From Candidatus Melainabacteria bacterium (GTDB lineage: Bacteria; Cyanobacteriota; Vampirovibrionia; Obscuribacterales; Obscuribacteraceae), in assembly GCA_012965515.1 (NCBI GenBank), contig DTSE01000214.1:1-64000 (forward strand): a stretch of 64,000 nt of DNA, read 5' to 3'. The notes beneath the pieces were generated by a model that had not been told where the DNA came from, searched no databases, and saw only the letters and a list, made by a program, of their open reading frames with translations. Each line of letters begins with the position of its first letter. Position 1 is the stretch's first letter. Made by a program: the position numbers and the translations under genes. This document shows, piece by piece, positions 1 to 7,985 of the stretch.

Positions 1-398
1 AAACGTCTCTCTAACACGTTCTCAAGGAAACCACACCCCCGGCGCCAGCGCTACCACGTCTTTCACCGGACGCACACCGCCCAATGCAAAACAATCGGGC
101 CCAGCAGCAGCTTAAAGGCATTCCCCTATAAAATCGTGTCGTGAATCAGCATCACTAGCCACATTTGGTTCCACAAAATGCGTTTTCACAGGTGCCCGTT
201 GGCATTTGTTGCCCACCTGTGCGCCTTTCGATATGGCGCGTTGATGCACATGCGTGAATCTTGATGGCTACTAACGAATGCTTGTTTCAATGTTGATCAT
301 CAATTCTGCTGAAATCAACCCGAAAAGGGCTCTCAACTGTATTGACTGTGACGTTTTTTCCGCCAAGCGGGTGGTATATAGGAGTGCTTGTTATTTAA
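1..398. other. Non-coding left flank with one hairpin
   Basis: I see no convincing coding frame here on either strand. A perfect 8-bp inverted repeat (CACAGGTG at 187-194, CACCTGTG at 214-221) could form a hairpin, but no T-tract follows it, so terminator function is uncertain. TATATA at 375-380 and GGAG at 381-384 lie just before the IS element and could be remnants of the promoter/leader of the interrupted Mrr-like gene, since joining 398 to 3057 restores continuous flank. Confidence 0.4.
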
Positions 399-407
399 TG
401 CGTATTT

Positions 408-487
408 GCCTGAATTTGGCCGGCTCGCGCCGTGAATTTGGCCGGTTGTAATGACATTCTTTGAGCGGATTTGCATTTAATTTGGCC
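408..487 (+). repeat. IS21 left-end transposase-binding repeats
   Basis: Three copies of a motif ending in AATTTGGCC lie at 408-421, 429-443 and 473-487. They are spaced 21 and 44 bp apart, fitting the 22-bp period of the right end with one degenerate position near 451-465. The orientation is inverted relative to the right-end set. Such subterminal repeats are the known IstA binding sites in IS21. Confidence 0.75.
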
Positions 488-523
488 GCCTGCCAAGCTG
501 ACGTGGAGAAGTGGGCTTGTGCG

Positions 524-1276
524 TTACGCTTTTGCGTCTTGCTCTTCCTTCTTTTTCTTTTTGCGCAGTGATTCACCTTGCAAAACGAGTCGATATGATT
601 CATGTACCACGCGGTCGAGAATTGCATCGGCAAGAGTTGCATTTTCGAAGGTTTGATACCAGTTTTCGACAGGCAATTGAGATGCGATCACAAGCGAACT
701 CTTGCCGCATCTGTCGTCAGTTACTTCTAAAAGATCTCTGCACTGTTCTTCTGAGACCGGCACCAGCGCAAAGTCATCGAGAACAAGCAGGTCGAATTTT
801 GCCAACTTTGAAAGCAATCGCGTGTAGCTGCCGTTGAGCCGTGCAACAGTCAGTTCTTGAAAGAATCTTGGCGCGCGCAAATATGCGGTGGTAAATCCCA
901 GACGGCAAGACTTTTGCGCAAAAGCGCAGGCAAGGTAGGTTTTACCGACACCCGTAGGTCCGGTAATTAAAACGTTTAATCCTTTTCTGATCCATTCGCA
1001 AGTAGCGAGTTGCCCAACCATTTTTCGGTCGAGTCCGCGTGCATGCTGAAAGTCAATATCTTCCAGAGATGCGGAGTGTCTGAGTTTTGCAACTTTCAAT
1101 CGTTGCACCAATTTTGCGCTTTCGCGATCGCTGTGCTCTGCATCGACTAGGAGACCAAAACGTTCATCAAATGAAAGCTTTGTGAGTTCTGGCATCTCCT
1201 GTTGCTGCTTGAATGCGTTAAGCATGCCTACTAGTTTTAGGTCAATTAGTTTGTCGATAGTTGGGTTATTTAGCAT
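524..1276 (-). CDS. istB: IS21 helper ATPase IstB
   Basis: IstB is the AAA+ ATPase that binds DNA, selects the target and stimulates the IstA transposase. The 250-residue protein has the family's usual length. A Walker A motif GPTGVGKT lies at residues 106-113 and a Walker B LLVLDD near 163-168. An AAAGGAG Shine-Dalgarno sequence stands shortly before the ATG. It follows istA after a 12-bp gap, so the two are co-transcribed. The tail is lysine-rich. I see no frameshift or missing motif. Confidence 0.95.
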   Translation of the reverse strand: MLNNPTIDKLIDLKLVGMLNAFKQQQEMPELTKLSFDERFGLLVDAEHSDRESAKLVQRLKVAKLRHSASLEDIDFQHARGLDRKMVGQLATCEWIRKGLNVLITGPTGVGKTYLACAFAQKSCRLGFTTAYLRAPRFFQELTVARLNGSYTRLLSKLAKFDLLVLDDFALVPVSEEQCRDLLEVTDDRCGKSSLVIASQLPVENWYQTFENATLADAILDRVVHESYRLVLQGESLRKKKKKEEQDAKA

Positions 1277-1288
1277 CGAGTTTCTCCT

Positions 1289-2833
1289 TTAGCTGAAATG
1301 TTCTGGACCTCGAATATTCGGATGAGTAATTCCGGCAAGATTGATCGATAGTTGCTCCGGCAGGTTTTCCAGCCCGTACTGCAACAAAGTTTTGACGAGA
1401 CGGTAACTCGGGTTACCTAGAGAAAGCGCGTGTTTGCAAGCCGCCTCGACCTTTTCGTCACCATGCATTTTTACCTGCGAGCTAAGGACTCCGAAGCACT
1501 GGTCGTAGCTCAATTGTGGGTATGGTTTTGAGGCAAGAATCGTGGCAATTACTTGCTCGGCTGATGGTCCGACCTGACGAGCCCAGCGCAGAAATTTTTC
1601 AACAGACATTCCTTGGTACGCCGCATGCGCTGGTGTCATGTGCTCATCTGCGGTTGTCTTCTCTCCGCTCGCCCAACTTCGAATGTGGCTCGCGATGCGA
1701 ACATTTTGGTGAAAAACTTCTACTGTTGAATCTGTCAGGCGAATATCGACTCGCTCTCCCGCCAGCCTGTATGGCACGGAGTAATGGTGTTCGTTAGCTC
1801 TTACGTGGTAGTCCTTCGGTACTTTAACGTTCAGCAACCATTCCTCAAACTCAAATTCCTGGCTTGGTAGTGGACGAAGCGCGGGTTTGTCAATTTCTTC
1901 AAAGCGACTACGACGGCATCCAGACATTTTTTGAAATGGCTCGTCGTTCAGCTCGACAAGGAGCCGTTGGATAGATTGGTTCACCTCATGAATGGAAAAG
2001 AATGTGACATTCCGTAGCCTCGCCAGAATCCACTGTTCAACAAGCTGAACAGCTTTTTCAACTTTGGCTTTGTCACGCGGACGATATGGTCTTGCCGGCG
2101 CCACACCGCAGCCGTAGTGCTGTGCAAGTCGTCGGTAGCTTTTGTTGATTCTCGGATCGAAACGTGTTGCTTCCGAAACTGCGCTTTTTAGATTGTCTGG
2201 GACAAGTATTTTGGGCACGCCTCCAAAGAAGCGAAATGTGCGCACATGGGCGCCGAGCCAGTTTTTCAATTCCTGCGATTCGCACGCTTCAGCATACGTG
2301 TAATTGCTAGCACCCATGGTTGCGACGAATATTTGGGCTTGATTTACTTCTCCGGTTTCTCTGCAAACAACTGGCACCGTCTGACCTGCAAAATCAAGAA
2401 ACAGCTTGTCTCCAGGCGCATGCGATTGCCGCATCACAACATCTTTCTTGCTTTGCCATTTGCGAAAGAGCTTGGAGAAATGCGCGTAGCAGTATGAAGC
2501 TTCCCGGTGCTGTTCTTGATACTCGTCCCAAAGCAAATTTAGAGTCACGCCCTTTTTTGCGAGCTCAGTTTCAATTTTTTCGTAGTCTGGTAGAACGTAT
2601 CGTTCTTTAGTCTTCTGCTTTGGCGGGTAGAGCAGCTTTTCCAGTTGCGCATCATCCAGGTCTTCCGGCAAAGGCCAGGTCAGCCCAAGTTCGGTAGCGC
2701 GCTTGATACATGTCTGCACGGAGCCCCGCGAGACATTCGTCATTCGGTGAATCTCATTGGCGCTGAGATTCAGCAGAAATGCCAACCTGATGATTTCTCT
2801 GTGTGCCTGCATGGACGTCCTCTCTCTGGGCAT
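1289..2833 (-). CDS. istA: IS21 transposase IstA
   Basis: IstA is the DDE-type transposase of the IS21 family, which carries out cut-and-paste strand transfer together with IstB. The 514-residue protein has an N-terminal helix-turn-helix (around residues 18-40, beginning NEIHRMTNVS). A retroviral-integrase-like core follows, with the first acidic residue in LFLDFAG, the second in VPDNLKSAV, and a glutamate in KAKVEKAV. The C-terminal region has the beta-rich character usual for IstA. The gene is uninterrupted and at its full expected length, and leads directly into istB. Confidence 0.95.
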   Translation of the reverse strand: MPRERTSMQAHREIIRLAFLLNLSANEIHRMTNVSRGSVQTCIKRATELGLTWPLPEDLDDAQLEKLLYPPKQKTKERYVLPDYEKIETELAKKGVTLNLLWDEYQEQHREASYCYAHFSKLFRKWQSKKDVVMRQSHAPGDKLFLDFAGQTVPVVCRETGEVNQAQIFVATMGASNYTYAEACESQELKNWLGAHVRTFRFFGGVPKILVPDNLKSAVSEATRFDPRINKSYRRLAQHYGCGVAPARPYRPRDKAKVEKAVQLVEQWILARLRNVTFFSIHEVNQSIQRLLVELNDEPFQKMSGCRRSRFEEIDKPALRPLPSQEFEFEEWLLNVKVPKDYHVRANEHHYSVPYRLAGERVDIRLTDSTVEVFHQNVRIASHIRSWASGEKTTADEHMTPAHAAYQGMSVEKFLRWARQVGPSAEQVIATILASKPYPQLSYDQCFGVLSSQVKMHGDEKVEAACKHALSLGNPSYRLVKTLLQYGLENLPEQLSINLAGITHPNIRGPEHFS

Positions 2834-2938
2834 CTAAGTTCTCCTGAGCGCTGAAAGCGAGGAGAAGAATCCCTTCTTGCCTTGGGTTCGTCCACTTTTG
2901 AACCAGAAATACTTGGTTTTCCACGCCGCTTTTCAAGC

Positions 2939-3041
2939 GGCCAAATTAAATGCAAATGCCGGCCAAATTAAATGCGCGCCCCGGCCAAATTGAATGCGCG
3001 AGCCGGCCAAATTCGTGGCGCGAGCCGGCCAAATTGAATGC
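2939..3041 (+). repeat. IS21 right-end repeats, 22-bp period
   Basis: Five copies of a 15-bp motif (GGCCAAATTRAATGC, one copy degenerate) begin at 2939, 2961, 2983, 3005 and 3027, a strict 22-bp period, so copies fall on nearly the same helical face. They lie inside the IS right end and mirror the left-end set. They also keep an open frame running into the Mrr-like gene, which creates a spurious upstream start at 2950. Confidence 0.85.
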
Positions 3042-3063
3042 AAATATGCAATTTAACGAGTGT

Positions 3064-3984
3064 ATGTGGATGACTCAATCTTCAAAAGCCTACGAACTTC
3101 TAACCAAAACCGTCTTTGAGGAACTGGCTAAACTCGAAGGGTGGAAAACACTCGAAATTACGCACAATAAAATCCTCAAAAGCCCGACTGGCGCAGAGCA
3201 TCAAATAGACGTCTATATGAAATACTAGCTACTTGGGCGGGAGCAAGAAATTGTCATCGAGTGCAAGGATTTTCAAAAGCCCGTTGACAAGCCGCGCCTA
3301 ATGGCATTCGTAGGCGTTGTGAAAGATCTGATGCGAGTGCAAGGCTTGTTTGTCACCAGAAAGGGTTTTGACAAGGGCAATATTACTCCTATTGCGGAGG
3401 CGCATAATATTGGACTGTACGTGCTTGATGACACAGACGAATATTCCATCAAATTCAACGCCGAATTACGCGAACATGTTGCACAAGTTGTGCAGTTAGG
3501 TTTCGCGCCAGATTACGATCCCGCGCCGTTTGACAGGCTCACGCATGTTGTTTGCGAAGACTGGCTTATTTACGATAAAAATGACATTTTGAAAACCAAT
3601 CTGCAAAAGCTGATGGACCAAGCGATGGAACAGTTGCTTGCACGGAATGCACCCATTGGCGAGCACATTACTCTTAATTTCAATAGCTCAAATGAGATGT
3701 TTATCCAGGATAGAAATGGTCAACTGGAAAAAACTCGGCTCTTGTCTGTTGTGTTTCAAAGACAAGTACGAACACGTGTCATGGAAGTAGACTTTAAGCT
3801 TACACACTTGCTTCAAATCATCACAAATGACAAAAAATACTATGTGAGTCAGAACGGAAAGATTTTTAGAGCTGATGAAGAAGTGCCAATTCCAATCGTT
3901 TTTGAATCCGCTGGACCGAATGGCACAGACATCCTCATTAATGTAATAACTCGCATAAGAAAAGACGAAGCAGATAGTAATTAG
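3064..3984 (+). pseudogene. Mrr-like restriction endonuclease, interrupted by in-frame TAG
   Basis: Mrr-type enzymes are PD-(D/E)XK endonucleases that cleave modified or foreign DNA. Reading from ATG 3070 (ATG 3064 is also possible), the sequence has the family pattern: an N-terminal helix, HQID with catalytic Asp at codon 47, then IECK with Glu and Lys at codons 64 and 66, and a V-T-x-x-GF segment typical of Mrr_cat. A TAG at 3226-3228 (codon 53) lies between Asp and ExK without any frame change; homology resumes immediately and runs to the TAA at 3982. The roughly 150-residue C-terminal part is unassigned. As written, the gene can yield only a 52-residue peptide or an N-terminally cut product from ATG 3301, which lacks the active site. 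An IS21 copy sits just upstream and would displace the native promoter. Readthrough or a sequencing error are alternatives to decay. Confidence 0.8.
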
Positions 3985-4004
3985 CAGACTCTCGGTGCTG
4001 TTTT

Positions 4005-5060
4005 ATGAACCAAAGCCCTTATGAAATACGAAAGTGTCTCTATTGTTTAAAGCCAAAAAATCATCTTCTACGAAAGAAAAAAGGCTTCAAATCTGACTTC
4101 ACTAAAGAACATGTCATGCATGACGCACTTCTGCCGCGCGAATTTACGGACGCTCCGACCCTTGTTGGCAGAATATGTGGTGAATGCAATACCAACAACT
4201 TTGGCAACACCATTGATCGCGAGTTGACGCGCAGTGGATATGAAGGCTTTCAGCGATATAAGGCTGGTATCAAACCTACCTCGAAGCTCAATGAACTAAA
4301 GCAGGGTGGATTAGGTTTCGGCGTGCAGCCTCCGGGAATGGACGAGTACATCCCTGCGAACGTAATACACAAAGATGATCAAGGCATACTAACAACAAAG
4401 ATAGAGCCATTTTTGCTGGTCTATTCTCGAAGGCAAGGAAAGAAAATTCAGATTAAGTTGAGCGACATTTCAACAATCAATAGTTTGGCGCAAAAGGAAG
4501 ATCTCGACTTAGAGCAATTTACTTTTGGTACAAATGGTTCAGAAGCAGATGACCAAAAGCTGATATCGGCGCTAAAGGCTCAAGGAATTGATATTCTCGC
4601 ATCGATATCAGAAACGCAGCCATCAGCACTCCTGATAACAGAGTACGCACCCTCTTCCGAAATGATACGGGCGCTAGCAAAAATCGCTTTCAACTATTTC
4701 GCTTTGATATGTGAGAAGACTGAGCCATCTGTTCCACTTATGTCCGACTTCGATGAAATTAGGGAATTCATAAAATCTGGTACGGAACCTGCAGGCGTTT
4801 TCTTCATTATGCAAGGTGCTGGCTTGTTACGCGGAAATGTTGGAGATCATTCCGCAGTTCTGAAGTATTCAGACGATTCATCAGCCCCTGCTGTCATAGT
4901 TCAAGTAAGCATTTTCAACTGCTTTACGTATTCATTTGTACTCAGCAGACAGCCACGTAGTGCTAATTTTCCAGAACCTCAAGCGCACAAATGGGACTTG
5001 AAGAAAAAGCGTTTCGGTCGAATACCACTTAACTTACTTATTCCGACATCAGAGCGATGA
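4005..5060 (+). CDS. HNH endonuclease-like protein
   Basis: The N-terminus resembles HNH_5-type nucleases. It has a CxxC pair (C11, C14), an EH pair (E35-H36) as the likely metal/catalytic site, and a second zinc knuckle CGEC followed by Asn (C58, C61, N62). An iD-like segment follows around residue 70. The remaining 270 residues have no recognised domain and are rich in helices and charged residues. It starts 20 bp after the Mrr-like gene, in the same direction, so it is probably co-transcribed with it and with the Rx5H gene downstream. HNH proteins of this kind occur in restriction and other defence settings; the exact target cannot be told from sequence. Confidence 0.65.
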   Translation: MNQSPYEIRKCLYCLKPKNHLLRKKKGFKSDFTKEHVMHDALLPREFTDAPTLVGRICGECNTNNFGNTIDRELTRSGYEGFQRYKAGIKPTSKLNELKQGGLGFGVQPPGMDEYIPANVIHKDDQGILTTKIEPFLLVYSRRQGKKIQIKLSDISTINSLAQKEDLDLEQFTFGTNGSEADDQKLISALKAQGIDILASISETQPSALLITEYAPSSEMIRALAKIAFNYFALICEKTEPSVPLMSDFDEIREFIKSGTEPAGVFFIMQGAGLLRGNVGDHSAVLKYSDDSSAPAVIVQVSIFNCFTYSFVLSRQPRSANFPEPQAHKWDLKKKRFGRIPLNLLIPTSER

Positions 5061-5110
5061 CTGCTAGTGATTGAGCCGATGCTGTACCCGCTCATGAGGA
5101 GCTAAAAAAA

Positions 5111-5917
5111 GTGAAATCTGAAAATGGTCCGGAAACAATTTCCAAAGTCTTTAACTCTACCGGCATTGATATGCTTAAACTTCGCAAAACGAAGGATTGG
5201 CCAACTATTCTTCGGATGATGCGTGTTTCCAATGATATTACCCTTTCTCCAGGAGTCGCTTTTCTGGTTAGTTTTAGACCGCCAAGTGCTCACTTGGACG
5301 TCCTTAATAACGGACTTCATTGGCACTTTGTTCGTTGGAATGCTGCCGTGGCTTCTGAGGCATTGACCATAGTGATAGATCCGTTGCGCAAGCATATTAA
5401 CGACAAGGATCACGGAATTTGGAATGTCATTCGAGAAAGACAATCTCTTAATGAACGATGGAGATTGCTGGAAGAGTATCTTTCAGAAAAGGATCATTGG
5501 AAACATTTGAAAAGCGCGAAAACAATTAGAGATAAGCTAATGGCTCACTATGATAATGCGCCTATTAACAAAGCATTCAATGACCTTCTCAACTTACATG
5601 AACAGGCAGGCCACGATGTGGTTCTTGGATGGCATATGCAAAGCTCAAATGACGGCGGCGTGTTAACTCGCAACAATATGGTTGACCAGCTTTTGAACAT
5701 TGCCTGGTTTCAGACCTATGGCATAGAACCTACAATCGCCGGACCCGACAGCGAGTCTATTGAAAAGGTCGCAAAATCTATAGAAGAATTTCTGAGTTTG
5801 ACTTCCAATTTTTTCCACGGAGTTGTACTTGCATATTGTGAACAGCATGACCTTATCAACAGCGATGGAGAGCCACCCTGGTATTTGAAGGAACGAATGC
5901 TCCAAGGCGAAAAGTGA
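5111..5917 (+). CDS. Protein with HEPN-type Rx5H motif (AbiU2-like candidate)
   Basis: The start is GTG 5111, ten bases after an AGGAG ribosome-binding site at 5096-5100. The 268-residue protein is soluble and mostly helical. Residues 137-148 contain KTIRDKLMAHYD, with R140 and H146 forming an Rx5H motif typical of HEPN ribonucleases and nucleic-acid-linked HEPN domains such as AbiU2. It lies 50 bp after the HNH-like gene in the same direction. In toxin-antitoxin and abortive-infection systems, HEPN proteins cleave RNA. No partner nucleotidyltransferase (MNT) gene is visible nearby. The assignment rests on the short motif and helical context, so it is tentative. Confidence 0.45.
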   Translation: MKSENGPETISKVFNSTGIDMLKLRKTKDWPTILRMMRVSNDITLSPGVAFLVSFRPPSAHLDVLNNGLHWHFVRWNAAVASEALTIVIDPLRKHINDKDHGIWNVIRERQSLNERWRLLEEYLSEKDHWKHLKSAKTIRDKLMAHYDNAPINKAFNDLLNLHEQAGHDVVLGWHMQSSNDGGVLTRNNMVDQLLNIAWFQTYGIEPTIAGPDSESIEKVAKSIEEFLSLTSNFFHGVVLAYCEQHDLINSDGEPPWYLKERMLQGEK

Positions 5918-5959
5918 GCGAACAACAATTGCGACAGCTGGTATCAATCTTCGTCGGTC

Positions 5960-6124
5960 TTAGCGAGTCGTATCCTGAATAGCAGCGAGGTTGCGTCTAG
6001 CCAGCGCCGTGTACTGATGAGTCTTTCCAAACTTCCTCTCACAGGCCTTTAATGAGTCAACAAGAGCTGACCGCGCCAGCTCTGGATGCCCTTCTTCTTC
6101 ATGAATTCGAGCTAGGTCAGTCTG
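5960..6124 (-). pseudogene. Orphan C-terminal TPR fragment
   Basis: A 54-codon open stretch on the minus strand ends at TAA 5962-5960 and is bounded upstream by TGA 6127-6125. It encodes a TPR-like helix pair (LARIHEEEG, then LARSALVDSLK, then YTALARRNLAAI), of the kind seen at the ends of TPR proteins in this window. No start codon is present in frame, so this is a remnant of a longer gene whose upstream part is gone. Confidence 0.55.
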
Positions 6125-6352
6125 TCACTTTCAACAGTAAAAGAACTTTTTGGTTCGCCAAGAAAGCACACGATTTATGGAGACGAAATCTACATATTTG
6201 ATGCGCGCGGTATCTGGGGTGATGAAGAAAACACCTACCACATCGATCTAGTATTTGATTCTGAAGAAGTGGTTAGCGCATACAGAGTGAGAGGTATCGG
6301 AATTTCAATGCCACTTTGGATAAAAAACGGGAAAACAAGCATTTTGCCGTGA
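6116..6352 (+). pseudogene. 5'-truncated gene fragment, BamE/SmpA-like tail
   Basis: A plus-strand frame opens after TAG 6113-6115 and runs to TGA 6350-6352 without a usable start codon. The residues read like a real beta-rich domain: KELFGSPRK, IYGDEIYIFDARG, then IDLVFDSEEVVSAYRV. The pattern (a G-x-P turn, then alternating strands ending in a Fd-x-x-x-V strand) resembles the end of small BamE/SmpA-fold envelope proteins, but this is weak. It abuts the minus-strand TPR fragment, so a deletion or rearrangement breakpoint probably lies near 6113-6127. Confidence 0.45.
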
Positions 6353-6371
6353 TTTGACGCGCAGCAAATGC

Positions 6372-7307
6372 TTAGGGAGCCTCACATTCCGGATACTCTA
6401 AATACTTTTCTCGCGGTACAGCACGATATCCGGGCGAAGGTCCATACCTCCGATTATCGAATGTAAAAACCACTTCGAAAGAGGGCTGTTCAATGTCGTC
6501 AGGAAATTTGAGCACTTCTTTCCCATTTACTCTCCGAACGCTTTCAATAACAAGAAGATTGAACTCGTTGTTAGATGAAGGGTCCACTATTGCAATGTCT
6601 TTCAACTGACGGTCTCTCGTGACTTTGAACCGAACAACGGCTTTTAGCTTCGGTGACGTGAGTCGGGCTCTCTTGCTGAGCGCTAAGAACGTGGACTCGA
6701 TCGGCTTACTGATTCGTGATTTCCATTCATCCCAGACATCAACGAAAGGGCGATTGCGCACGCCTCCATGTGGAACCCTGCTAACGTCCTTAAACCCAAA
6801 AGTCTCCGTGGAAGTCATATCAATAAACTCACGGTTGGAAGAATCTGGAAACTTAAGCAACTCACTTCCATTCATACTGCTGATTGCATCAAGGACCATT
6901 GAATCAAAGTCTCGATTGGTACTTTGGGCGAAAATTTCAGCTTTTAACACCTGACGATCTTTAACAACCCTGAAAGCTACAACAGTCCTCAATTCTTGTG
7001 ATTTTGGTATTCCAGTCTTTCTGCATTTATCTGCTACGCTTTGGTGAATTGCAGTGCGAACTCTGAGAAACCATTGATCCCAAGCTAATCTCAATTGCTC
7101 ATCGGTTTCCTCAGTTGATACTATTTCCGAATCAGACACTTTTTTCTTTGGTGGCGGAAGGAATTTTTCCAGCGAATTTTCTTCACCAGAGACCGAGGTG
7201 CTTTGATTTCGTTCAATTTGAGATGCGTTATGTGGTTCTGCAAGGACTTTTGTACCAAGCGAACCGAACAGAAATGCAACGAATAGAATTTGCCTGCAAG
7301 TACTCGT
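6372..7307 (-). CDS. Secreted protein with two TonB-C-like domains, probable ACG start
   Basis: Two tandem copies of a TonB/TolA C-terminal-like domain are visible. Each begins with a Trp-rich AWDQW or VWDEW segment, then a VVAFRV or VVRFKV strand with KDRQ or RDRQ turns, and ends in KFPD. A canonical start exists only at GTG 7139. However, the frame stays open upstream and encodes a clear signal peptide (hydrophobic FVAFLFG, cleavage after VLA) and a proline/lysine linker. An AGAGGA ribosome-binding site (7320-7315) sits 7 bases before an ACG at 7307-7305, exactly where an ATG should be. The start is probably mutated or non-canonical. The signal peptide replaces the usual TonB membrane anchor, so this is a periplasmic or secreted relative, not a true TonB. 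A paralogue of this style lies at 57022-57888. Confidence 0.65.
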   Translation of the reverse strand, partial: TSTCRQILFVAFLFGSLGTKVLAEPHNASQIERNQSTSVSGEENSLEKFLPPPKKKVSDSEIVSTEETDEQLRLAWDQWFLRVRTAIHQSVADKCRKTGIPKSQELRTVVAFRVVKDRQVLKAEIFAQSTNRDFDSMVLDAISSMNGSELLKFPDSSNREFIDMTSTETFGFKDVSRVPHGGVRNRPFVDVWDEWKSRISKPIESTFLALSKRARLTSPKLKAVVRFKVTRDRQLKDIAIVDPSSNNEFNLLVIESVRRVNGKEVLKFPDDIEQPSFEVVFTFDNRRYGPSPGYRAVPREKYLEYPECEAP

Positions 7308-7318
7308 AGATTTATCCT

Positions 7319-7684
7319 CTACCTCTTCTTCTTCGACACTGCAGCTGGGCGCTTCTTAGGGCCCATTCCCTTTGCAGATGTTAATGCAGAGGCTTTACTT
7401 CTAGTTGTCGTCATCGCAACTTTTGCTCCTGCGGCTGGTTTAGCGACTTTTGCTGTCGCGACCGGTCCAGCAGCTTTCGTCACAGTCGCAGGTTCGATGT
7501 CCTTGGCGCCCAAAGTAACAATGGCTTTCGTCCTACCGGTCGAAGTAACGAACTCAACGTCATAGCCAACCTTCGGTCCCACCTTGTAGACCTCAATAAT
7601 GGTTCCTTTGGTACCAGTTCGCAAAGTGCCCCATTCACCAGTCTGCGGCTTCGTTATTCTTACGATGTCATACTGTTTGAACAT
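7319..7684 (-). CDS. DUF4926-like small protein with Lys/Ala tail
   Basis: The first 60 residues (starting MFKQYDIVRI, with GTKGTIIEVY and YDVEFV) match the SH3-like barrel pattern of DUF4926/KOW-type small proteins. The second half is a low-complexity tail rich in Ala, Lys and Thr, ending in SKKKR. Such basic tails often bind nucleic acid or polyanions. The stop codon at 7321 lies just before the ribosome-binding site of the TonB-C-like gene, so the two may be co-transcribed. Function is not established. Confidence 0.6.
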   Translation of the reverse strand: MFKQYDIVRITKPQTGEWGTLRTGTKGTIIEVYKVGPKVGYDVEFVTSTGRTKAIVTLGAKDIEPATVTKAAGPVATAKVAKPAAGAKVAMTTTRSKASALTSAKGMGPKKRPAAVSKKKR

Positions 7685-7792
7685 ATTTACTAATCAGGGT
7701 AGCAATAAATGAGGCGTATTTGATTTGTACCGACGTCGTTAATCCAAGCTGTTTTTATTCTCCTAGTTCTCCTCTCATTCGGCAAGACCACA

Positions 7793-7921
7793 TCAATTAC
7801 TTGATTTTAGCTCGGGATTGAGCACGTACTTTAGAAGTTTATCTTCGATACTCTTAGCATTCAGAACAAGCTTATCTGCCTTGGTTGGCTGCCTTGACTT
7901 CGGGGTAACACGCTTCTTCAT
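7793..7921 (-). CDS. Small basic protein, 42 residues
   Basis: An open frame from ATG 7921 to TGA 7793 encodes a lysine-rich peptide (starts MKKRVTPKSR; helical part KSIEDKLLKYVL). Upstream is TTAGGT, a weak and very close ribosome-binding site. The regular charged composition argues for a real small gene, but no family is recognised. Confidence 0.35.
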   Translation of the reverse strand: MKKRVTPKSRQPTKADKLVLNAKSIEDKLLKYVLNPELKSSN

Positions 7922-7985
7922 TACCTAACAATGCACTGAATTTATATTACTCTGATCGCAGTTCGGGACGATTTCGCATTCATAA

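Larger units (their letters stand above)
399..3050 (-). mobile_element. IS21-family insertion sequence, complete
   Basis: A 2652-bp element with istA and istB in the usual order, transcribed on the minus strand. Its ends begin TG and finish CA: the left end 399-424 and the reverse complement of the right end 3024-3050 match over about 26 positions with few differences. The flanks carry a 6-bp direct repeat ATTTAA (393-398 and 3051-3056), in the 4-8 bp range known for IS21 target duplications. Both ends carry several copies of a GGCCAAATT motif, as expected for multiple IstA binding sites. Both genes are full length, so the element may still be mobile. It inserted only about 8 bp before the likely start of the Mrr-like gene. 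Confidence 0.93.

Noticed and set aside
342-380. Promoter TTGACT...TATATA before the IS element
   Set aside because: The spacing is 27 bp, too long for a sigma70 promoter.
2939-3041. CRISPR-like array of regularly spaced repeats
   Set aside because: The 22-bp period leaves only 7-base spacers, the motif continues inverted at the other end of the element, and it lies within the IS21 terminus.
2950-3228. A 92-residue gene starting inside the IS right end
   Set aside because: Its first 40 residues are translation of the IS repeats. The native part begins at ATG 3064/3070 and belongs to the Mrr-like gene.
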